Assembly (NCBI GenBank): GCA_030737835.1
Contig: CM060854.1
Coordinates: forward strand, 13,790,607 to 13,854,606
DNA: 64,000 bases
Direction of reading: 5' to 3'
Origin: Acorus gramineus
Lineage: Eukaryota > Streptophyta > Magnoliopsida > Acorales > Acoraceae
Shown: piece by piece, positions 23,878 through 35,164 of the stretch
Position numbering within the stretch: the stretch's first letter is position 1
Layout of the letters: each line of letters starts with the position of its first letter
The notes under the pieces: generated by a model
What the model was told of the DNA's origin: nothing
What the model saw: only the letters and a program-made list of their open reading frames with translations
Database searches by the model: none
Position numbers and translations under genes: made by a program

Positions 23878-24339
23878 ACAACTGCTGTTCGATATATGGA
23901 GCAATTTGTTGGTAGAGGCGCACTGTAATGTTCGGCATAGGGGGCAATTCGGGATGCTATAAGATTCTTACATGATGGAACACCCCTGCCTGACGAGCCA
24001 ATCACACAACGGCGGGCGAAATGCATGCATGATTGCCATGATTGATTAATGTGTGATCGACATCAGCTCGTGGGATTAATCCCCCTTTTTTTTGTATTTT
24101 ATTCAGAACAATGTGTATTTTTTTACGTAAGTAAAACAATGGTTAAAAAGCGCGTTGTAACTAAATTCTAGGGATGATATACATTAGAATGATCTACAAT
24201 GTTTTTTGAACATAGGAATGATCTACAATGTGTTTTTTGAGGAGTAAAATGATCTTCAAGTGCGATGGAATTGCATGCATTGTGTCTATTTTGTTGATTA
24301 TCAAGGTTGTTTAGTTATCAATGTTAGTGTGTTAATATT
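23878..24339. other. Intergenic sequence, no supported gene
   Basis: Just beyond the solo LTR, joining the sequence before 20285, a short frame reads SQRITTAVRYMEQFVGRGAL before a stop. It resembles a protein fragment, but I cannot assign it. The remainder is AT-rich, with two near-identical AATGATCTACAATG words at 24188-24232. Confidence 0.4.
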
Positions 24340-24945
24340 TCAAATATTTCTTGTTCCAGAAAGACATGCTTCATGTAGAACCAAATCAAACACGGAAGAC
24401 ACTGGGCATGCTGAAAGGAATGCAAGATACTTCAAAGGTTTCTTATTCTAAAAAGACATGCTCCATGTCGAACTAAATCAAACACGGAAGACATTGGGCA
24501 TGTTGAACGGGATGCAAAATACTTCAAACATTTCTTGTTCCAGAAAGACATGCTCCATGTCAAACCAAATCAAATACAAAAGACACCGGGCATGTCGAAC
24601 AAGATGTAGAATACTTCAAATATTTCTTGTGCAGAAAGACATGCTTCATGTAGAACAAAATCACACATGGAAGACACTGGGCATGTCGAACAAGATACAT
24701 AATACTTCAAAGGTTTTTAGTTCCAGAAAGACAAGCACTATGTCAAACCAAATCAAACACAGAAGACATCGGAAATGTCTATCGGGATGCAGAATGGGAC
24801 TATAATTTCTAATTCTAGAAAGACATGCTCCATGTCGAACCAAATCAAATAAGGAAGATATAGGACATGTCGAACGACATACAAAATGAGATATCAGGTT
24901 TTTAGTTCTGGGAAGACATGTTCCATGTCGAATCAAATTAAACTT
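24340..24945. repeat. Minisatellite, about 92-bp unit, seven copies
   Basis: The word AAGACATG (or a one-base variant) begins at 24361, 24453, 24545, 24636, 24728, 24820 and 24913, spacings of 91-93 bp. Each unit continues with a CCATGTCGAACCAAATCA-like stretch, GGGCATGTCGAAC and ATACTTCAAA. Units differ by several substitutions, so the array is old or not homogenised. It lies about 700 bp upstream of the TauE/SafE promoter. Confidence 0.9.
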
Positions 24946-25633
24946 ATTAGTTTTGATTGTGGGGTGGGTAATAAATTTATGAGGGATGCGTGAGGTGAGT
25001 AACCTTTGGGATGGGTAGGGTGTATCAATGGGATGAGTAATGTTGGGGTGGGTTAGACATTCAAAAAAATATAACAACTCAATTTTTTATTTAAATTAAA
25101 AGGGTGGATAGAAAACTTGTGGTGGCTATATCTGCATAACAACCACCTATGAATCAGTATACAATAAATAGATCATTAATTATATAAAATATAGAATAAA
25201 GAACACGTGCGCAGTCATGACTCTTCGAGGCGGCCGGTTTATTTCAATTCCTCGCCATACTACGCCGTACACGCTTTCGCCCCCCCAGAAAATCGAATCT
25301 TCCATGAATCAACGGTCAGGAAGCATGGATCATGATCCGATCAGGATTAGACGATAAGTCCGTATTTGTGATCACGTGCTCTCGTGATTACCGTCGACAG
25401 GCGGTGGGGCCCAACCCACTTGGCTTCCTCCCACGTCACATCTGAATTATTAAATGACTATATTGGTTCTCTCCCTACCGTAAAACATGTAGATGTTCTG
25501 CGTAAAAGATGAGCATTGGTGAGGGTACTATAGGAAATCTAAATATTTTAAATTTTAATTTCCGTAGCACAACCAGTCAACCACGACCGTTGACGGCGCG
25601 AAAAAGAGGGGCATTTTGTGAACAAATTGGGGC
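24946..25633. other. Upstream flank of the TauE/SafE gene
   Basis: No gene is seen. The segment contains an ACACGTGC box near 25202, a TCACGTGC box near 25373 and a TTGACGGCG word near 25590, all plausible plant cis-elements. These short words occur by chance and are only suggestive. Confidence 0.35.
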
Positions 25634-25639
25634 TATATA
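25634..25639 (+). promoter_or_regulatory. TATA box of the TauE/SafE gene
   Basis: TATATA lies in GGCTATATAGACTCG, about 400 bp upstream of the start codon and followed by a CT/GA-rich leader (25665-25760) typical of plant 5' UTRs. It is the best core-promoter candidate upstream of the gene. The transcription start would fall near 25665. Confidence 0.6.
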
Positions 25640-26038
25640 GACTCGTCTCCTTCTGAATCGGAGAGACAATAGAGAGAGAGACAGAGGGGTCCAATTCAAA
25701 TCCCTGTAAAGCAAGTTTCTCCCATCTCTCTCTCTTTCTCTCTCATCCCTGATTGAGTTTGACTTCTTTCAGACTCCCTTTTGGGCTTCTCTTTCTTGTG
25801 TTGTGGAGGTTCTGGAAAAACTCGGCCTTTCCGACACCGGAGAATCGCCATTACCGGTTTCTGCAAAAGGTCCACCTCTTTTTCCCTTCTTGGGTCCGAG
25901 CTGATCTGCCCCAACTTAAAAAAAAATCGATCTTTGCGATTTTGAAATCGGGGTCTTCGGTTTTTGATCCAACGAAGGGTCTAAAGAGGGTTTTAGGTTT
26001 TAGTGAAAAAGGAGGGACCTTGTTTGAGGGTTTTTTTA

Positions 26039-29000
26039 ATGGCTTTTGAAGGGATGAAGTGGTTGGGGAGCATGAGATGGATGGTGATGGCGGGGTTGGG
26101 GCTTCTCTTGGCTTCTGTTCTTGCTTCGGCGGACCGGAGCCTAATGCGTGAGGCCTCGACGACCGCATCGACAATCGTACAGGTCGAGGAGGCCGAGTCG
26201 GATTACATTTTGAAGCTTGTGAAGTTTCTTTGGAAACCCAATGAGTCTGGTTATCAGCATGTCTGGCCGGTGAGTCCGCAAAGTCTTCTCCTTCTCTCTG
26301 CTTTTTCGATTGTTTTTTTTTGGAATTATGTAATATGAGATCTTTTGGTGAATTGGTTGAGTTTGTTGGTTGTTGATCTTTTCTGTTATTCCAGCCGATG
26401 AAATTCGGATGGAGGATTATAGTTGGTTCCCTTGTCGGGTTCTTCGGGGCAGCTTTTGGAAGTGTTGGTGGTGTTGGTGGGGGTGGGATCTTTGTTCCAA
26501 TGCTCACTTTGATCATTGGGTTTGATGCGAAATCATCCACAGCCATATCAAAATGTAAGTTTTTCTGATCGGGTCTGTTTGTGTCTGGTATCACTCACAA
26601 GTGGTCGATATTCTTTGATATAAAAACAGTAGTTGTCTGTAGCAGATTGTTTGGGATGCATGTTTCGATAATTTTTGTTGTAGTCCAAATACTGAGATTC
26701 TGTATTTGTTTTATCAAGGCATGATCATGGGTGCAGCTGGCTCAACTGTTTACTACAATCTCAAATTAAGGCATCCAACGCTCGACATGCCCATCATTGA
26801 CTATGATTTAGCACTGCTTTTCCAACCGATGCTAATGCTTGGAATTAGTATTGGAGTTGCCTTCAATGTGATCTTTGCTGATTGGATGGTTACTGTTCTC
26901 CTCATCATCCTCTTCTTAGGTAGTTTATTTTATAAACATTGTAACAAGCATTCCTTTCGATCTTGGTAGTGCTGATATCTGAAATTTTTCATTGATTTTA
27001 TAGGTACATCCACCAAGGCATTCATCAAGGGTGTGGAGACATGGAAGAAAGAGACCATAGTAAAGAAGGTACTCACATAAAAAAAAATTTGTTACTTTTT
27101 TTTCAACTTGGTATCTCAGCACGTGTTGATTCTCTATTCTCTCTCTCCCCATTTTTTAATCTCAGGAGGCTGCCCAACGCTCACAGTCAAATGGTAAGTT
27201 TTGTATATATATGTAATTTGATATATAGCATCTGAAAATTTTCTGATCTCTAAATTCGTTTGTTCACGAAGTTTCATGATTAATGTATTATATGTTATTC
27301 AGGTTCAGCTGGTGATGAAGTTGAATACAAGCCTTTACCTGGTGCCCCTGCAAACGGAACGCAGAAGGAATCTAAATCCGGTGATGAAGCAGAGGTGATT
27401 AAGACACTGGATTAACATATAGAAAATTCTCCTTTGGACTATTTTGGAACAAAATTAAAAACAATTTTGGCATTACAGGTCCCCATTCTTGAGAATGTCT
27501 ACTGGAAGGAACTCAGCCTTCTTGTCTTTGTCTGGGTTGCTTTTCTTGTCCTGCAGATTGCTAAGGTCAGTCGCTGATAATGTTGCCTCATCGTTTCTGA
27601 GTTCATATACTGATGAGAAAAACAGCTTAAACCTTTTATATCGTTTTTGATGCAGAACTATACAGAGAACTGTTCACTGTGGTATTGGGTTGTGAATTTT
27701 CTGCAGGTAATCATCATTTTATAAACACCTATATTGTCCATTTAGTTGGTGATTAGAAATGATGGCTTATGAATGTGTTGATAATGTCTTGCAGGTCCCC
27801 ATCTCTGTGGGAGTGACATTGTATGAGGCCATCAGCTTATATAAAGGGAAGAGGGTCATTGCATCGAAAGGAGAGGAAGGGACAAACTGGAAAATCCATC
27901 AGCTTGTTCTCTACAGCGGGTGTGGTGTACTAGCTGGTATGGTTGGAGGATTGCTCGGTCTTGGTGGAGGCTTTATATTGGGCCCTCTTTTTCTGGAACT
28001 AGGCATCCCTCCTCAGGTTTCTTGTCTTCAGTCCTTGTTTTGTGTTTTGATGGATCCATTGTCTGTTTCTTTAAATGAATTCTTAACCAACTCAGGTTTA
28101 TCAATTATCATGCTATAGTTGAAAGTATTATTACTTTTTTAAAAAGTTGAATGTGTACAAGAAATGGTACTATCACGTTCCATTACTGTACCCAAGAGAC
28201 ATTTCTTGTCCCATTTATAGAAACTTCTTGAAGAATGTGGAAATCGTAAAGCTTTGACCAGAACCTCATTTATTAGATGTCCTTTGCCCAAAAAATTGCT
28301 ACTGCTTTGTATAAGTTTTACTGAAGATGTATTTTGTATATTCTTGTTAAAATAGTTCTTTAGTGCACATCCCACTTCTCTGAAACTGTAGGAGTTTTGT
28401 TATTTTGCAAAATTGAGTTTCAAGTTCAAAAAATGCAAGATCACTGTGTTGTCCAATTTGGTATCAGATATATGGCTTTCGGAAATAGAATGAAGGAATG
28501 TTACATATGTCATAGACCCACTTTGTCGTCCAACACTCCACAACTATATAGCATATGGACAGAGAACATGTAGTCATCTTTTGCTTATGTTGGAATTGAG
28601 ATCTTTAATATGGATTTTTTTATTTGTTCAATATTTGTAGTTGATGCATGTTGAGCAAGCACTGACTTATCACCAATGTGCATCTCTTCATTTATTTTAT
28701 ATAGGTTTACTGGATGAAAAATGTTTTAGTGCAATTGTAAATGTTTTAATATATTATAAATGTGTGATCAATTGGCCTATTTATATATTCATTACGTGGG
28801 CTTACACCTTGAAAGTGTCTTCTAGATATGAGATTTTGTGGAACACAGTGTATGAACTAGCAATGTTTTGCAGGTATCGAGTGCCACAGCCACATTCGCG
28901 ATGACATTCTCCTCATCCATGTCTGTTGTAGAGTACTACCTCTTGAAGCGGTTCCCAGTTCCATATGGTATAGTGTTTTGTTCTCCTTTGTTGTGTTTTT

Positions 29001-29460
29001 TATCCTTAAATGTGAACCAAAACCAGCATGTTTCCTAGCATAATTCCTACCTTTTTTGAGACCCATATATTCATTTTTCCATGGTGGCAGCTCTATTCTT
29101 TGTTGCAGTTGCGATAGTTGCAGCCTTCATTGGCCAACATGTGGTGAGAAAGGTCATCATCATACTGGGGAGGGCGTCACTCATTATTTTCATCCTTGCT
29201 TTAACAATTTTTGTGAGCGCAATCTCATTAGGTAGATGTTTACATCTCTTCCAAAGTCCAAATTATGCATCTTTTGAACTCTCCAAATAATCTATACATG
29301 CCTGAACAGTTCATTTTTTTCCCCAATGAGACACGTGAATGCTAATTGTCAAGTTTTTTTTATTTTTCTTGCAGGTGGTGTTGGCATTTCGAATATGATA
29401 TATAAGATTGAAAACGACGAGTACATGGGATTCGAGAACCTTTGCAAGTATACTGTTTAG
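26039..29460 (+). CDS. Sulfite exporter TauE/SafE family membrane protein, 12 exons, intact
   Basis: Exons: 26039-26269, 26395-26554, 26719-26919, 27004-27068, 27166-27193, 27303-27394, 27479-27565, 27656-27706, 27795-28016, 28874-28967, 29091-29231 and 29375-29460. All introns are GT-AG, the phases agree, and the coding length is 1458 nt (485 aa plus stop), near the usual plant length. An N-terminal hydrophobic segment (about residues 14-30) looks like a signal or first membrane helix. The two glycine-rich TauE signatures are [14 protein letters not shown] (99-112) and [20 protein letters not shown] (349-368), as expected for an internally duplicated transporter. A hydrophilic loop (about 219-260) separates the halves. 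Bacterial relatives export sulfite or organosulfur anions; the plant substrate is not established. I chose ATG 26039; ATG 26054 is an alternative. It is the only intact host gene in the window. Confidence 0.93.
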
Positions 29461-29699
29461 CACAGATCAAAACAAAGAACTTCTCTTAAAGCTCAAATTA
29501 TTTGTGTTTCCTCTTTTGCTTTTGTATCGATTCTTCAGTTTCTAGGACGAAAGAAAACACTATCTTGTTTCTAAGTGATTCAATCGATTTATTGATTGAA
29601 CCGTTCGGTTCTTCCATATTTACATCTCTGATTATTTCCAAGTCATTTTTCTGTCTGACTGCTTGAGCAGTCTGTTTCTGTAAACGCTGCAGCTGATGT
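29461..29699 (+). other. 3' UTR and downstream flank of the TauE/SafE gene
   Basis: Non-coding, T-rich sequence follows the stop codon. It contains TTTGTATCG and TGTTTCTGTAAAC-type words but no perfect AATAAA signal that fixes the poly(A) site. No second gene is seen. Confidence 0.5.
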
Positions 29700-29836
29700 A
29701 TTCATATAGCATGTGCAAAGAAGATGGTTAGTTGTGGTTTTATGTGTGAACCAGCATTTAATTCCTATTCATATAGCATGTGCAAAGAAGATGGTTCAGT
29801 TGTGGTTTTATATATGAACTAGCATTTAATTCCTAT
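29700..29836. repeat. Direct duplication, 67-bp unit, two copies
   Basis: TTCATATAGCATGTGC begins at 29701 and again at 29768, and each copy continues through AAGAAGATGGTT and GCATTTAATTCCTATT. The copies differ by a few bases and one indel. It looks like a local tandem duplication in the gene's 3' flank. Confidence 0.85.
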
Positions 29837-31240
29837 TGATTATTATAGTGAGACATTCACAAAATTGTACAAGATGCTGGTATATAGATCATATTGGATC
29901 AGTGAAACACCAGCCACAACGTGTGATGTTTTTTGGAAAATTGAAACTGGTGAGCAAAGAAGACTATATTCAGGCATTCTGTTCTTTGGCATATACATGT
30001 TCATGGTGTTGATGAATTAACTGCTAGGAGACTACAAGAAGGTAACTGAAGTCCACCTTCCTGAACATGCCATCCCCAAATCCATGCTCTCTGAACGCCT
30101 GCGGGGAAGGGGAGGCGGAGGGCTAGGAGGGAGATTGTGAGAAGAACATGGTTAAAAACAGAGCATGAAGAGTATTTTTGTCATTGAAAAATGTTAAAGT
30201 GTCTTTATCTTTATGTTAATTTTGAGGGACCACCATGATTCATTTGGGATGAAAGATTAATTGCCTTGGCGGATGAGAACCGACTTTTATACCAGATTTC
30301 AGGGGCTTTAGAGAATAACATGGACATAGACCTTCCACAAGTTTGCAGGGATATAAATTGGAGGGGATAAAACCTGATTTGAGTATAAACGGATCTGTGC
30401 TCTCTGCTGCTCCTTGTATTAGTCGTGGTCATCGCATTGGCACATTGGCTAACAAACTTCTTGAATCGACCCAGGGAGGGGGAGATGACCTGCAAAAGGT
30501 CCTCTCACGGCCATGTGGATCTTGTGGGATCGGAGAGGATATTGAAGGATACGGTGTTATGGTAGAAGATACGGCGGGATTCTGCATAAATAGTAGAGAT
30601 AACGTGTGTTCTGATCCTGCCTGACCAACCGAAGGTGAGACGAGACGAGGTGATGTGTGTCTTTGGTGCCCAAGGGACACGTGTCAATGCGCCCAGCGGT
30701 CCTCATATAGAATGTTTGAATTACACGTGACAATAGGATTAGGTCTAAGAAATTTGACCCCTAAGACATAAATGACTTTAATCCTCGTACTAATTTTAAG
30801 TATTTGATAAAGGGAAGGGTTATTCCCTTACATTTTTTTTTCAAACACACACCAAAAAAATTAAGTGACGAGTTTGGAAAACTGAGAGATGGGAGGGGAA
30901 GAGAAAGAAAAGAAGAGAGAGAGAGAGAGAGAGAGAGAGGGTGGTGGCTGGAGAGGCGGGTAGACAGAGAAAGGGTGGAAGGGAGAAACGAAGAGGGAGG
31001 GAGGGAGGGAGGAGAGAGAGAGAGAGAGAGAGCACATGATCTAGTCTTATACGGACAGAATGTACCAAAAAATGACCATCTATTTCAATTGCACGCAGAT
31101 TAACGAGTGAATAAACCAAGTCAAACAAAATCAAGAGAAAAGCTCTAAGTGGTTGATATTGGAGACGTAATGTGAAGAATTACTCCATGTGAGCAAAATT
31201 AGTTAGATACGTCAGTCACCATTTACAACTCTGGGAAAAA
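29837..31240. other. Intergenic DNA: GC-rich island with G-box, and GA microsatellites
   Basis: From about 30340 to 30700 the sequence is less AT-rich than its surroundings and includes a perfect palindromic G-box core (GACACGTGTC, 30676-30685). It may be a promoter remnant, but I find no gene it would drive. Purine-rich GA/GAG repeats occupy about 30890-31035, with (GA)n runs near 30915-30940 and 31013-31033. No coding region is supported. Confidence 0.5.
30676..30685. promoter_or_regulatory. G-box palindrome GACACGTGTC
   Basis: A perfect 10-bp palindrome with the CACGTG core bound by plant bZIP and bHLH factors (light and abscisic-acid responses). There is no recognisable gene next to it, so its role is unknown. 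Confidence 0.4.
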
Positions 31241-31738
31241 TTCATATAACCCCCTGTAATCTTTCGGATATTCATATGACCCTTTGTAATCTCAATATAT
31301 CTATATAACCTTTGTAAACACACCATAAATGCAAATAACCCCCCGCGGTTATAGATTTTTTTAACAAAGTTTGAATATTCTTAGCATATTTCATTATCTA
31401 AGCCATGATTAACAAATATGTATTGGTTTAACCCTTTAAAAGCAGTCAAGATTTCAAAAAAAAAAAAAAAAAAACCCTAAAGAAGGGTAAAATTGAAAAT
31501 ATGAGGTTTTTTTTCTAAAGTATTAGCTGTTTTTCAGGGGTTAAAAGAATACATATTTGTTAACCTTTGTTTAGATAATGGAATATTCCTAGAATATTTC
31601 AACCATGTCAAAGAATTTTTAACTGTAGGGGGTTATTTGCATTTATGGTGTGTTTACAGGGGGTTATATGGATATATTGAGATTACAGGGGGTTATATTG
31701 ATATCCAGAAAATTACAAGGGGTTATATTGATATCCAG
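31241..31738. mobile_element. Foldback (MITE-like) element with long inverted repeats
   Basis: The left arm from 31241 contains ATAACCCCCTGTAATC, CTCAATATATC, ACACACCATAAATGCAAATA and AACAAATATGTATT. The right arm (about 31520-31738) contains their reverse complements in mirror order. The arms are over 200 bp each around a short A-rich centre (31456-31474, followed by CCCTAAAG). It encodes nothing. A transcript could fold into a long hairpin. I could not identify a target duplication. Confidence 0.75.
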
Positions 31739-31887
31739 AAGATTGACTCTCATGGACTTTCACAAACTTTTGTAGATTTTTAAACAATATTTTTATGCAA
31801 TTTTGTTTGAAAAACATGAACAAAAAATCATTAAAATAAAATGTTATAGCTACCTCAATAACGTATGTGGATAATTGTAACTTTACG

Positions 31888-34184
31888 TGTTATATATGTG
31901 TCACTTTTAGCCTTTTGGTCACCTTTGGGACATTTCTGGCAGTTTTCCATTTTTTTTTTCCGATCGGAACTGCTAAAATTTTAGACTTTTAGCTATCTGC
32001 ATGAGCTCGAGAACTCCGATTGAAAATCTAACTACACATTATGTGTCCTGGTGCCATTTCGAACCACTCACGAAAATTTCATCGAATTCTGGTAACGTTT
32101 CAGAATTTGGCAGTTCCGAATCGTATCCGGGTTTTGACCGAGTGGGAATGTCAAAGGGGAGACTTGACCAAGTCAAGGAGACTTGGACCAAGTCAAATTT
32201 GACCATTGACTTGGTCAAATCCTTTTGTTTTTTTGTGTGGTTGGGTTGACTCAAAGTCAAGCCCCACCAAACCCTAATTGTTCTAAGTGTGTGAGTGTGT
32301 GTGTGTGTCACTAGTGTTGGGCGCCCCCTTCTCTTCTCTTCTCCATCTCTCACACACTCCATCTCTCCCTCTTCTTTGTTTCTCCCATTAGAGGTAGTAG
32401 AAGGAGAAGAAAAAGAAAACCCTAGAAGGGAAAAAGAAAGGTAAGGGTGTGATCTACCTTTGTATGGTTTTTGTTTTGATTTCCCTTTCTCTACCTCCCT
32501 CTCATGGCTTCCCCCACCCCTGTTTTCAGCCATTTTTAGGCCTTGAGAGTGGCTGAGGAGGAGGTGGTGTTGGTGGTGGCGGAAGAGGTGGTTTGGTGCG
32601 CAAAGTGCACCCGAGTTCCCCCCCTTGTTCTTCCTCTCCTTGGGTAAGTCTTCCTCCTCCCTTAGCTTGCTTAGATGATTGATTAGGGTGTTTAAATGGT
32701 TATGCATGCTTTGCATAGGTGTTAGGGGGTGTGGGTGGGCTGAGGAGGGGGTGGAAGGGGCTCGGGCGCGCGCGCGTCTGCGCGCGCAGTCGGGCGCTGG
32801 CGCGTGCAGATGGGCGCGATGGGGGGAGCGTGCGCGTACGCGCGCGGGCATGCGCGCGGGGTGCGCGGGTACGCGCTGGGCTGGACGCGCGGGCGCACGC
32901 GGCAGTGCGTCTGGGCGCGCGGGCAGGGGCGCGGCAGTGCGCCAGGGGCGCTGGGGCGCATGCGTGCGTGCGCATTCGTGCGTGCGCGTGCGGGGGGCCA
33001 TGCGCATTCGTGCGTGCGCGTGCGAGGGTTCGGGTGGGTGTCGGGGCACTCGGACTCGCGTGCGTACGTGCGTGCTCGCATGCGTGCGAGTCCGTATGCA
33101 TGCTTGTCCGAGTATTGGGTATTTCTAGTAAATTTTGTGTATTTGTGTAGTTTACTCACCATATTGAATGCCCATGTCTTGCAGATCTTGACGGACGGTC
33201 ACGCAGTGACCCGGGTTTCGGTGAGTGGGACAATCCAACCCAGTAGGGAGGCGTTCGATGCACGTAGGCGTGCATTGCCCTTCCCTGGGGCACCATAATT
33301 GTATATTAACTTGTGATAAATGAAAAACTGTGTATGCATGTTTTAATATGATGTAACCATGCCACATTAGACCTTGTATGCTAGGGATATGCATCCATAT
33401 ATCATGTATAGAGGCCCATACATGCCTAGACACCATGTTCCATGATTGGAAAGCCCCGATCTATGCATGTTTCCCATTTAGTTTAATTTAATTAAATCAA
33501 AATGAGAGCATATTGTTATAAGCATGCCTTAGGGAATATTATAACCTTGTGGTTATGATATATGTTTCCCCGCATCTTAGTTATGCGCCCTGGAGGAATT
33601 CTTGAGAATTCATGACATTAGTGGTGTTAAAAATCGTTATCGACGGATCCAAGAGGATCGTATCCGTGTGAGTAGGCTGTCTTCTCCCTTTGGTTGGATC
33701 CGAGTAGGGACTCCCCGGCGTTGGAAAGCTGACCTGACAGAGGGCTCCCATCTGTAGGTACCTCCGATGCGTCGGACAGTGCTGATCGTGGGAGTATACC
33801 AGGTAGAGGCTACGGAGTGTGGGAGAGGCTACCGGGTGGACCAAGGGAGGAGAGAAGTCTAGTCTGAAAAGGCCCATGTCACCCCCTTAAAGGTTAAGGT
33901 GAGGGTGGGGTGGGTCGGCGATGTTACGACTCACTAACTTGTGTAGTTACTCCCGTTTAGGGACTATAATTATTTAAGGTTAATATGAGTTGTGTTGCAT
34001 AGATTGTGCCATTCACTGAGCGTGTGGCTCACCCCTCGCATATTCTTTTCCTCCAGTTATATCTGAGTCGGATCTGAAGGAGGAGCTCCCCGAGGCGTCA
34101 CAACAGCAGCGGAGCAGCGTCACATCGCCGAATGGCACAGCACCCCCTTCTTGATTGTATGTATTGTTATCCGTGCTTGGGCAC
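31888..34184 (+). mobile_element. Solo LTR with TSD TTACG, left part
   Basis: It starts TGTTATATATGTGTCAC after TTACG (31883-31887). The LTR is interrupted at 34184 by a full-length element and resumes at 45219-45484, where TTACG follows its end (45485-45489). Without the insert it is about 2563 bp. Landmarks here are the first donor near 32645, GC-rich core 32760-33090, mini-exon 33185-33220 (frame LDGRSRSDPGF), one hairpin module at about 33870-33945, and a third exon near 34059 reading VISESDLKEELPEASQQQ, in which the usual stop is CAG. Confidence 0.93.
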
Positions 34185-34625
34185 TGTTATATATGTGTCA
34201 CTTTTTACCTTCTGGTAACCATTGGAGCATTTTGGCAGTTTTTTCGTTTTTTTCGTTTTCGATCGGAACCGCTAAAATTTTAGACTGTTAGCTATCATCC
34301 TGAGTTTGAGGACTCCGATTGAAAATCTAACTGCATATTATGTGTCCTGGTGCCATTCTAAGCCACTCACGAAAATTTCATCGAATTCCGGAATTTCGCA
34401 GTTAGTAACGTTCCAGAATTTCACAGTTCCGGGGCGTATCCGGGTTTTGACCGAGCGAGAAGTCATTGGGAGAGTTGACTCGGTCAAAGTGGGCCCATGA
34501 CTTGGTCAACCCCTTTTGTTTTTTTGTGTGGTTGGGTTGACCCAAGTCAAAGCTCACTTAATCCTCTTTAATCCTCTCTTAAACCCTAATTAAACCTAGT
34601 TAACCCTAATCTAAGTGGGTTGACT

Positions 34626-34633
34626 TATTTAAG
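34626..34633 (+). promoter_or_regulatory. Candidate TATA box of the LTR promoter
   Basis: TATTTAAG lies about 440 bp into the LTR. The equivalent place in the solo LTR at 10424 has the stronger TATATAAAG (10690-10698), supporting a conserved core promoter. A CT-rich stretch follows within 60 bp, so RNA would start near 34660 and most of the LTR would be transcribed leader. Confidence 0.55.
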
Positions 34634-35164
34634 TGAGCTAAAATATCTCCCCACTATTCATCATCTTCTCCATTTGATTTTCTCTCTCCCCCTCTCTCTT
34701 TTTCTTTGTTTTGAGCTAGTTAGAGTGCTTGAAACCTAAAACCCAAAGAAGAGAAAGGTTAGATCTCATCCCGATCTATCCACCGGTGGTCTCGGATTCG
34801 AGTTCCCACTTGTTTGACCCCCCTCTAACCCCCTCTTTTCTCCTCTGATTTCAGCCCCTTTGAAGGTTGAAAGAGGTCTTGGTGGTGGAGGTCTTTGGGG
34901 AGGTGTTTCGGTGCACGAAGAGCTCCCGGTCCCCTTCCCTTCCTTTCCTCTCCTAGGGTAAGCTCTCTTTCCTTCCTTTTCTTGCTTAGATGGATGTTAG
35001 GAGGGTGGTTTTGAGTGTTGGTGGTGGTTGGTGGCTGTTGGAGGCCATTGGTGGCCGGTGAGGGGTGGTAGGGTGGCTCGGGCAAGCAGGCAGGCTGGCT
35101 CGGGTAGGCTGGCAGCACAGGCAGCGCAGGCAGGCAGGCTGGCGAGCAGGGTAGGCAGAGCAGC

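Noticed and set aside
24340-24945. CRISPR-like regular repeats
   Set aside because: The whole 92-bp unit repeats without unique spacers, in a plant nuclear context.
26003-26038. Upstream extension of the TauE/SafE protein from 26003
   Set aside because: Codon 26003 is GTG; the first ATG in frame is 26039 and fits the family N-terminus.
30343-30624. Possible small gene near the G-box
   Set aside because: Both strands have frames of about 90 codons with no recognisable domain and no splice or codon signals.
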